A DNA stretch of 64,000 nt from Sinomicrobium pectinilyticum (lineage in GTDB: Bacteria > Bacteroidota > Bacteroidia > Flavobacteriales > Flavobacteriaceae): NCBI RefSeq assembly GCF_003725735.1, contig NZ_RJTM01000114.1:1-64000 (forward strand), written 5' to 3'. Positions within the stretch are counted from its first letter, which is position 1; the number at the start of each line of letters is the position of its first letter. Shown piece by piece: positions 17,693 to 25,063 of this stretch. The notes beneath the pieces are model-generated. The model saw only the letters and a program-made list of their open reading frames with translations, searched no databases and was not told where the DNA came from. The position numbers and the translations under genes are program-made.

Positions 17693-20600
17693 TTAAAATG
17701 TCACGTTTAAACCCAGTGAATATGTTCTGTTGAACGGGTAAGAGCTATTGCTGCTGGAGCCGAATTCAGGGTCCCAGCCGTCTTTTACACTTGTAAACTC
17801 AAACAGGTCATTCCCTGAGAAGTACAGCCGAAAGCTGTCCATAGTATAATTTCCGATCTTCAGGTCATTGAAAGTATAGCCGACCACCAGGGTCTTCATC
17901 CTGATGTAACGGTTGTTCTGCATCATAAAATCATTGTTTCTCCAGTTCCAGGTAGCCCTGCTGGTCTGTACGGTTAACCGCGGATACACAGCATCCGGAT
18001 TCTCTTCGGTCCATGTTTTGCCCCTGTATGCCGTGGTCTGGTTATTGCCCACTGTAACAAACGGATAGGCCATACCGTCGGTCCTTACTATATTTTGATT
18101 GAGCACCCCCTGAAAGAATGTACTGAGATCAAACCCTTTAAACTGAAATCCCAGGTTTATACCATAAGTGTAGTGAGGTGCCGCATCCCCCATATATTTC
18201 ACATCTCCATTACCATCTACTGTAGTACCGGAACCCATAATAAGACCATTGCCATCCAGGTCCACTTTCCTTGTATCTCCCGGGCGTATGCGTATGGATT
18301 GATTTTCGGCATCGGGGATCTCCCCTCCGTTTCCTACCTGCGCATAGTAGGCCCCGATCTCTGCCTCACTGGCAAACAGCCCGTCTGTTTCATAAAGAAA
18401 ATAAGAGTTGAGCGGGTATCCCTGTATGGTAGTATTCAGGCCTGCGTGATAGCTGCTGACGCCTTCCATGCTGACCAGTTCATTCCTGGTATCACTCATA
18501 TTCACGGATATGTTGTATTTGAAATCCCCTATCCCGGACCTCCAGGAAAGTACGGCCTCCCATCCTTTCACCTTCAATACCCCGCTATTTGTTTTGGGGG
18601 CTTCTCCTCCCAGCATCTCAGGATAATTCACGGCGATCAACATGCCGTCGTTTTTCTTGGTAAAATAATCGAATGAACCTGACAGCCTGTGGTCCAAAAG
18701 CCTGAACTCAATCCCGTAATTGGCCATCCCTATCCGTTCCCAGGTACGGGTAAGGGTAGTCAGCCCGTTAACCCACGCGGCTGTCTGATTCCCGGCTTGT
18801 ATACCGAAAATGGCTGTCCCCAGGCCTATGGCCGAGACATAATCATGGTTGCCTATGCCTACCTGTCCTCCCATTTCGCCATAACTGGCCTTGAGTTTAA
18901 GAAAGTCCACCACGGGAATATGCTGCATAAAGGGTTCTTCCGTCACTACCCAGCCCACAGAGGCCCCGCCGAAGTTCGACCAGCGGTAATCGGGATGAAA
19001 TTTTGAAGATCCGTCCCTTCTGCCGGTAAGTTCCAGCAGGTATTTGTCTTTATAACCGTAATTAAAACGTCCCACATAGGAAAGGAAGCCCCAGTTGGAA
19101 GACCCTCCTGCATTGGTTACATTCTGCTCCAGCGACCCTACGTTCAGATCATAGATCCCATTATCCTCGAACCCCTGTCTGTATCCCTTTAGGTCATCGG
19201 TCTTTCTCAGTTCTGCCGTGGTACCGATCATTACGGCTATGTTGTGATCTGTCCAAAGCGATTTATTGTAATTCAGAAAAGCCCCGTAGTTCTGGTAACT
19301 GATATTATTCTTTTTCTTCTCAAACGAAGATACGGGATTGACGGATTCCGGTGCCCGTTCGCCAAACCAGGTATACATAGGAACATTGATCTTATATACT
19401 TCCTGGTCCCAGAATTCCTTGTCAATACTGGCCGTAGCCCTGAAATTCAGATCATCGGTAATATCTACTGTAGCCGCCATATACAATTTTAGCTGGTCGG
19501 CATAAGACTCATCCCGGCCGCCTTCCATAACATTGGCCACGGAATGTCTGTTCCCGGCAATACCAAAATTTGCATACCACTGCCCGTACGGGTTTTTAAC
19601 AGGAAATAACGGGGGATCATAGGCCAGTGAAGTAATACCAAGGCCGCCAGAAGGAGCAGAAATATGGGATCTGAAATAAGATACGCCCGTTTCAAGACTT
19701 ATCCGGTCTGAAATCTGATAATCGTGATTAAACCTCAGGTTATATTGCTTTTTTCCGTCATAAGCAGGCTTAAGGTTACCTATGTTTTCGGCATACCCGG
19801 CAGAGATCCTGTATTTTGATGTTTCCGAACCTCCCGAAACACTAAGGTTGGTCTGGTGCGAATAGGAGGTACCATACATATCATCAAAGCGGGAAGCATC
19901 GCCGAGATAAATATCTCCCCAGTATTCCGTAGTGTATACCCCGGGCCCTTCGGTCTGCATCCGCACAAGGGTTTCCCTGTTCACCCATCCCCAATACCAG
20001 GCGGTACCGGCGTAAGCCAGATCTTCATCGGTCGCTTCCATAAACATGCCCGCATATTTTCTTATACCGGAAACAGCAGGCCGTATCCCTATGGTATTTA
20101 CACGAAAATTACTCGTTAAATTCACTTTGATTTTACCGGCAGCGCCCCTTTTGGTTTCCACCAGGATCACACCATCGGCGGCGCGGGACCCGTAAATGGA
20201 AGCCGCCCCGTCTTTCAGTACGCTTATGGACTCTATATCATCCGGGTTCATGTTGTAAAAAGCCTGGTCATTTACGGCCGGCACCCCGTCAATGACAATG
20301 AGTGGCGACCCCCCGTTTACCGAGGTGATCCCCCGTATTTGCAACTTGAGGTCTTCATTACCCGGCCTGGACGTGGTACGGGTCACTACCAGGCCAGGTG
20401 TTTGTCCCTGGAGCGAAAGTGCCGGGTTGGTAACCGCCCTGTCTTCAAAGACTTTCGCATCTACCTGTTCAATAGCTCCCGTAAGTGTCGCTTTCTTTTG
20501 CGTACCATAGCCAACCACTACAACTTCATCCAACTGGGCAAGGTCTTCCTCCAATGCCACATTAATGATACTCCGGTTGGCAACGGGAATTTCTACAGGC

Positions 20601-20905
20601 TTAAACCCTACGAAGGAGACCTTCAATACGGCATTGGCCGGGTCGTCCACCTCTATTTCGTAATTGCCGTCAAAGTCAGCCACCACCCCTGTCGATGTCC
20701 CCTTCACCATTACCGTCGCCCCCGGCAGGGGCTGCCCGTCTGTAGCCGAGGTGACTTTCCCGGTGACTTTCAGGAATAGCATCCCGTCATCTCCGCGAAT
20801 GTCCCCGGAATACGCATACAGCCAGTTACACATGCTACATAGCCATAAAACACCGATGAGCCCCCGCATCCGTGTTCTTACTCTGGCGAAATCATCTTTT
20901 TTCAT
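17693..20905 (-). CDS. susC-like: SusC-family TonB-dependent outer-membrane transporter
   Basis: Imports oligosaccharides across the outer membrane with energy from TonB. The 1070-residue protein has a signal peptide, a carboxypeptidase-regulatory-like domain (about 45-125, GKVTSATDGQPLPGATVMVKG), a plug (about 130-245, QLDEVVVVGYGTQKKATLTG and SVLKDGAASIYGSRAADGVI) and a 22-strand barrel ending in LGLNVTF. It lacks an N-terminal STN domain, which fits control by the hybrid two-component system instead of anti-sigma signalling. It is the first gene of the operon SusC-SusD-binding protein and has a clear promoter/operator at 21033-21101. Confidence 0.97.
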   Translation of the reverse strand: MKKDDFARVRTRMRGLIGVLWLCSMCNWLYAYSGDIRGDDGMLFLKVTGKVTSATDGQPLPGATVMVKGTSTGVVADFDGNYEIEVDDPANAVLKVSFVGFKPVEIPVANRSIINVALEEDLAQLDEVVVVGYGTQKKATLTGAIEQVDAKVFEDRAVTNPALSLQGQTPGLVVTRTTSRPGNEDLKLQIRGITSVNGGSPLIVIDGVPAVNDQAFYNMNPDDIESISVLKDGAASIYGSRAADGVILVETKRGAAGKIKVNLTSNFRVNTIGIRPAVSGIRKYAGMFMEATDEDLAYAGTAWYWGWVNRETLVRMQTEGPGVYTTEYWGDIYLGDASRFDDMYGTSYSHQTNLSVSGGSETSKYRISAGYAENIGNLKPAYDGKKQYNLRFNHDYQISDRISLETGVSYFRSHISAPSGGLGITSLAYDPPLFPVKNPYGQWYANFGIAGNRHSVANVMEGGRDESYADQLKLYMAATVDITDDLNFRATASIDKEFWDQEVYKINVPMYTWFGERAPESVNPVSSFEKKKNNISYQNYGAFLNYNKSLWTDHNIAVMIGTTAELRKTDDLKGYRQGFEDNGIYDLNVGSLEQNVTNAGGSSNWGFLSYVGRFNYGYKDKYLLELTGRRDGSSKFHPDYRWSNFGGASVGWVVTEEPFMQHIPVVDFLKLKASYGEMGGQVGIGNHDYVSAIGLGTAIFGIQAGNQTAAWVNGLTTLTRTWERIGMANYGIEFRLLDHRLSGSFDYFTKKNDGMLIAVNYPEMLGGEAPKTNSGVLKVKGWEAVLSWRSGIGDFKYNISVNMSDTRNELVSMEGVSSYHAGLNTTIQGYPLNSYFLYETDGLFASEAEIGAYYAQVGNGGEIPDAENQSIRIRPGDTRKVDLDGNGLIMGSGTTVDGNGDVKYMGDAAPHYTYGINLGFQFKGFDLSTFFQGVLNQNIVRTDGMAYPFVTVGNNQTTAYRGKTWTEENPDAVYPRLTVQTSRATWNWRNNDFMMQNNRYIRMKTLVVGYTFNDLKIGNYTMDSFRLYFSGNDLFEFTSVKDGWDPEFGSSSNSSYPFNRTYSLGLNVTF

Positions 20906-21032
20906 AAAAATATAGTTTTGGTTTTACCTCATCTCTTATCCCGCTGTCATCTTACCTTTAACCCTCCTAAAAAAGGCACGGCAGATGATCCCCGGAAAAC
21001 AAGGTGTCGGATGAAGTCTTGATTTTAGAATA

Positions 21033-21101
21033 CAATGATAGCCAGGGCAGCTTATAAGGAATATCAACTATGGTTCAATATTGATAAATTATCACCCATT
21101 T
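21033..21101 (-). promoter_or_regulatory. HTCS-type operator and promoter of the SusC operon (copy 1)
   Basis: The 40-bp block 21062-21101 agrees with the block upstream of GH97 (29778-29817) at 30 of 40 positions without gaps. It holds two direct half-sites, TATCAACTATGG (21062-21073) and GATAAATTATCA (21083-21094), 21 bp apart, as expected for an AraC-type protein binding one face of the helix. On the - strand, TATCATTG (21033-21040) lies 21 bp on and looks like a -7 element (TAnnTTTG with one change). The operator edge would overlap the -33 position, a usual place for an activator. A leader of about 120 bp to the SusC start would result. Confidence 0.75.
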
Positions 21102-21239
21102 TAAAGTTTAAATGTTATTTAATACCGCGGAAAAATAGCAAATACCGAACGCACACCACAAAATCCCAAGGGAAGGGAGACCGGTTTACCTTTTTACGCA
21201 AAATGCAAAACCGCAGTACGCCCTGATAAATAAAAAAAC

Positions 21240-21247
21240 TATATTTG
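21240..21247 (+). promoter_or_regulatory. Possible -7 element for the beta-propeller gene
   Basis: TATATTTG matches the Bacteroidota -7 consensus TAnnTTTG exactly. No clear TTTG lies about 19 bp upstream, and the leader to the start codon would be about 130 bp, so the call is tentative. Confidence 0.35.
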
Positions 21248-21386
21248 TTAGAGTACTGAACGCAGAAAATAAAGCTTCATTTATTGCCCGCTTTTGCAAT
21301 ATTTCTGGATCATAAGTACAACATATTCAAAACAAATATGTGTATGGCAACAGCGCAGAAAAAATAAGTGTAAAAAAAACATAAAC

Positions 21387-22397
21387 ATGATCAGATCAGC
21401 ATTTTTATTCCTGACCATACTCCTTGTTCAGGGAGTTTTACAGGCCCAGACCCCGGACGTTTTAGTGGTCAACAAAATAAAGAGTAATGCCAATCTGCCG
21501 GGGAGCCTTGCCTTCATGGACTACGAATCCGGAAAAGTAATAAAAACCGTTCCGGTGGGGAATGAACCGCACGAAGTCTGTATTTCTACCGATAAGAAAT
21601 ATGCCCTGGTGACCAATACGGGAAGCTACCGGGAACCCGGCAACACCCTTTCACTTATAAATATCGACCAACGGAAAGAGATCCATCGGATCGATCTGGG
21701 CGCCCTCTGGAACCCCCATGGCCTTACCTATCACGACGGTCTATTCTACTTCACGGCAGAGGGATCTCGTGTTATCGGGGCTTATGACCCCGAAGCAGAT
21801 AAACTGGTGTGGATAAACGGCACCGGGCAGGACCAGACCCATATGCTGGTAGTTACGCAGGATGGCAAATATATTATAGCAACTAACCGCGGGTCCAACA
21901 GTATCTCCATTTATGAACGCCGCGGGGACGACCCTTTAAAAGCCGGTTCGTGGACACATACCATTTTACCGGTAGGACAAAATCCCGAAGGGCTGGACCT
22001 GAGCCCCGACGGCAAACAGGTCTGGGTAGGTTTACGCCATAACGGAGAAATTGCCGTGGTGGATATTGCCGGGAAAAAAGTGGTGGATGCATTTGACGTA
22101 GCCGAAGCGGAAGGCATTGCACGGGTAAAGTTTTCTTCGGACGGGAAATATCTCATCGCTGCCGATTCGCGCAGAGGTCATGTGATCTTCATAAACCCGG
22201 AAACACACAAAACCGTAAAAACCATAGCTTTGGGAGAAAGCACGGAACCCATTTTTATACATCCTGACGGCAAACATATTTGCGTAGGGGTCACCAGCGA
22301 AAATTTTATTGCGGAAATAGACCTGGCCACCTTGGAAATCTCCCGGAAATTGACCGGTTTTAAAGGACCGGATGCCATGGCCTGGATTGGAAAATAA
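21387..22397 (+). CDS. Secreted YncE/YVTN-type beta-propeller protein
   Basis: A 336-residue protein with a signal peptide (MIRSAFLFLTILLVQGVLQAQ) followed by seven-bladed propeller repeats of the YVTN/lactonase type (recurring SxDGKYLIAADS, SPDGKQVWVGL and HPDGKHICVGV segments). I chose the Met at 21387 because the longer frame from 21294 puts 31 charged residues before the signal peptide. Relatives are described as binding proteins or 6-phosphogluconolactonase-like; no catalytic residues can be assigned here. It stands alone on the + strand between two - strand halves of the utilization locus and converges on the GH43 gene. A role in the locus is uncertain. Confidence 0.85.
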   Translation: MIRSAFLFLTILLVQGVLQAQTPDVLVVNKIKSNANLPGSLAFMDYESGKVIKTVPVGNEPHEVCISTDKKYALVTNTGSYREPGNTLSLINIDQRKEIHRIDLGALWNPHGLTYHDGLFYFTAEGSRVIGAYDPEADKLVWINGTGQDQTHMLVVTQDGKYIIATNRGSNSISIYERRGDDPLKAGSWTHTILPVGQNPEGLDLSPDGKQVWVGLRHNGEIAVVDIAGKKVVDAFDVAEAEGIARVKFSSDGKYLIAADSRRGHVIFINPETHKTVKTIALGESTEPIFIHPDGKHICVGVTSENFIAEIDLATLEISRKLTGFKGPDAMAWIGK

Positions 22398-22547
22398 CAC
22401 TACAACTTCCTGTAAAAACAGGATTGTATTCCTTTTCTCCATATCCTTTTCCATATATTCAAAATATTCAAACCGGGCTGAAACGGGAAACGGACGTATG
22501 ACATCAGGCGGGAATAATAAATCATCCCATTTCCACCCGGGTCTCAT

Positions 22548-23579
22548 TCAGTGCATAAAACCCGATATCCCCCGGGGGACCACTTTGCTGATATTTCCGT
22601 CCGTATCAAAGTTCAGGCTATCAATGGCCAGCTCACGAAACAGGGACCCATTGCTGTTGTCTCTGATCCGGTGATACAGTATATAGTCCTGCCCGTTCTC
22701 CGAAAAAACGGTATGGTGACCGGGCCCCAGTGTGGTGGAATCTCCGGTAGTAGTAAGTATGGGGCTTTCCGGGCCTTCTTTCCAGGGGCCGTAGGGGGTA
22801 TCACTTATGGAATACCTTACTTCATAAGTGCCGTTCGTACATTTTCCGTTGGAATACATCAGGTAATACTTCCCGTTTTTCCTGAGCATAAACGGTGCTT
22901 CAAAATAGTTGGGCGGGGTTATATCCTTTATTTCATCCTCCTTATACGAAACCATGTCCTCCCCGAGCTTTACCACAAAACAGTGCCCGTTCTTCCAGTC
23001 CAACCCCGACCCCCAGTACAAAAAAGCCCGGCCATCTTCATCAATGAACGGTTCTGCATCGATCATGTGATACTCGGGGAACATGTTGCCCCTGATCAGG
23101 GGAGTACCATCCGGTTTTGCATTTTTCCACGGGCCCAAGGGGTGGTCCGCAACCCCGGCCCAGACTTCATTGTGCACTGTTACGTACATATAAAATCTGC
23201 CATCCTTACCTTTAATCACACCAGGGGCCCAAACCTTATCGTTACGTGATGTAGGGCTGCTACAGTCTTCCGGGTTGGGCCACCGGATATGCTTCCGCTC
23301 CCAGCTTTCAAAATCGGATGATTCCAGCACAACAAGCTCGTCCCCTCCCCAGGGATCGACCGTGGCATAGATATAATATTTGCCATTGTGTTTTACAATG
23401 GAAGGGTCCGCACAGGATATTTCGGAAATGGGGTTGCGTATTAATGCCGTTGTTTTCTCTGAAATTCTTGTTTCTTCCGATACTGTGGCCCGCGTCTTTT
23501 TCCGGCAGCCTGTTAACATGAGAAGCACGCATGTTCCGATGAGAGCCAGAATTTTCGGTGTATTTGTAATTTTCGACAT
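22548..23579 (-). CDS. GH43 glycosidase, lipoprotein
   Basis: Five-bladed beta-propeller glycosidase, typically an alpha-L-arabinofuranosidase, beta-xylosidase or related exo-enzyme. The 343-residue protein has a lipobox (MLTGC, Cys25) and the three family acids: Asp58 (CADPSI, base), Asp174 (MIDAEPF, pKa modulator) and Glu227 (YFEAPFM, acid). No accessory domain follows the propeller. It begins 6 bp after the stop of the GH28-like gene, so it is the last gene of the GH97-lyase-GH28-GH43 operon. The subfamily, and so the sugar released, cannot be set by eye. Confidence 0.92.
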   Translation of the reverse strand: MSKITNTPKILALIGTCVLLMLTGCRKKTRATVSEETRISEKTTALIRNPISEISCADPSIVKHNGKYYIYATVDPWGGDELVVLESSDFESWERKHIRWPNPEDCSSPTSRNDKVWAPGVIKGKDGRFYMYVTVHNEVWAGVADHPLGPWKNAKPDGTPLIRGNMFPEYHMIDAEPFIDEDGRAFLYWGSGLDWKNGHCFVVKLGEDMVSYKEDEIKDITPPNYFEAPFMLRKNGKYYLMYSNGKCTNGTYEVRYSISDTPYGPWKEGPESPILTTTGDSTTLGPGHHTVFSENGQDYILYHRIRDNSNGSLFRELAIDSLNFDTDGNISKVVPRGISGFMH

Positions 23580-23585
23580 TCTACT

Positions 23586-24998
23586 TTATTTTTTAAATTT
23601 TACATGCTTTACAAAATCCCCGATGATGATATCGCTTTCCTCCGGAGAAGTTACTTTTTTACCGTTGATCCTCACATTCTCAAAGGTTACCCCGTTGACA
23701 GCCCGGTCTTTGTTATATCCTTCGATCTGGGAAGGGTGAACACCCGACCCCTTGTATGTAATGTTCTTGAAATAAATGTTTTCGATAGACCTTCCCGGCC
23801 TGGTATTGTATTTCGGGTTATTCAGCACCCGCAAATCAAACAAACGCCCCTCCTGTATATCTTCTACCCGGATATCTTCATACGTCACATTCCGCACCAG
23901 GTTGTTATCTGCCGCTACGATAGCCATAGCGCCCAGGCAGCATGGATCATCTTCATCGTGTTCCAGGATATCGATGTTTGAAAAGGTGATATTTTCAATC
24001 GTATCCCCTTCGTTTTCTGTATTCCCATGGGCCCCGATATTGGTAGGATGGGCTATATCCGCCCAGAGAGTTGAATTGGTGATCTTATAGTTTCGTGCAT
24101 CCCCGTAGAAATCCCAGCGGTGTGCATAAATGGCAATGCAATCGTCCGAATTGCGCATAAAAACGCCGTCGATCTCTACATCCGAGCAGCTCATCAGGTC
24201 GATGCCATCACTCCATCCCCTACAGCTAAATGAGGCCAGGTTTTTGATCTTCAGCCCCCTCGATTGCCCTCCGTAAACGGTATAATGCTTTGGATTCACT
24301 ACATGGATCCCATCAATCTCCACATTTTCGGAAAACCGGATCTCCACGCCCCGTTCGGGTTCCAGGATGATACCCCTTCCGACGATGCGCACATTTTTAA
24401 CGTTATTGCAGAGCAGTTTTCCCTTGAGTACCGCCCCGCCGTGAATATATACGGTCTGCCCGCTTTTGACCTGGAAGACATCTCCCGGCTTATCAGGGGC
24501 TTCATGCAGACCCGGACCGAAATAAACCACATCGGGGTCGTCGGGCTCCGGGCGGCTTTTTTCGATGGCCCGGGCAAAAAGGTGAAGGTTGTGAAGCCTG
24601 TCCCCGTTTACTTCTATGGAAATGTTCCTGGGTTTGTCAAGCGTAAATTGAATGATATTGCCTTTCACCTCCGGTGCGATCTTATAAGATAGTGGCCTGA
24701 TGTCCACCGTATTCACCAACCCGTTGTTTTTCCTGATCTTTACCTCTACTGTCCCCGAAAAATCAAAATAGACCATGGAGGCATCCTGCACCCGGTCCAT
24801 GTCTACCTGTACATTATACTCGTAAGCATCTTTCCACCGCCCCCCGGGAGTCCTCACCTGCACGGTAAAATCGTCATTATGCATGGAATAGAACAGCTTT
24901 TGGGGAACTTCATAAGTGACCAGGCTGTCCTGTGCTAAACCTGTGCCCGCCCATATAAAGCAAACAAACATCACAAAAACAAATAAAAACTTTTTCAT
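23586..24998 (-). CDS. GH28-like right-handed beta-helix glycosidase
   Basis: Predicted polygalacturonase-like enzyme of 470 residues. I place the start at 24998, so the signal peptide (MKKFLFVFVMFVCF) is at the very N-terminus; 25022 is the longest frame. An N-terminal beta-sandwich (about 25-135) precedes a parallel beta-helix. The catalytic region carries WSDGIDL, NSDDCIAIY and IGAHG, which correspond to the SDG, DD and GHG motifs of GH28 but in a form also seen in GH49-like helices. An RIK motif is not obvious. In a uronic-acid locus a galacturonan or related bond is plausible; dextranase-type activity is the alternative. It sits between the heparinase-like lyase and GH43 in one operon. 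Confidence 0.8.
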   Translation of the reverse strand: MKKFLFVFVMFVCFIWAGTGLAQDSLVTYEVPQKLFYSMHNDDFTVQVRTPGGRWKDAYEYNVQVDMDRVQDASMVYFDFSGTVEVKIRKNNGLVNTVDIRPLSYKIAPEVKGNIIQFTLDKPRNISIEVNGDRLHNLHLFARAIEKSRPEPDDPDVVYFGPGLHEAPDKPGDVFQVKSGQTVYIHGGAVLKGKLLCNNVKNVRIVGRGIILEPERGVEIRFSENVEIDGIHVVNPKHYTVYGGQSRGLKIKNLASFSCRGWSDGIDLMSCSDVEIDGVFMRNSDDCIAIYAHRWDFYGDARNYKITNSTLWADIAHPTNIGAHGNTENEGDTIENITFSNIDILEHDEDDPCCLGAMAIVAADNNLVRNVTYEDIRVEDIQEGRLFDLRVLNNPKYNTRPGRSIENIYFKNITYKGSGVHPSQIEGYNKDRAVNGVTFENVRINGKKVTSPEESDIIIGDFVKHVKFKK

Positions 24999-25063
24999 CG
25001 ACTTAAAATACATTTTACCCATTTCAAAAATTTAAAAACTACAGGTATTGAAAACCTGTCGGT

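Larger units (their letters stand above)
20906..21386. other. Divergent intergenic region between SusC and the beta-propeller gene
   Basis: This 481-bp gap holds the SusC promoter/operator on the - strand and a possible promoter of the + strand beta-propeller gene. On the - strand an AGGAGGG motif occurs about 60-80 bp before the SusC start, too far away to serve as its ribosome site. I see no additional gene. Confidence 0.6.

Noticed and set aside
22409-22422. CCTGT/ACAGG stem after the beta-propeller gene as a terminator
   Set aside because: Only 5 bp of stem and a broken T-tract; too weak to call.
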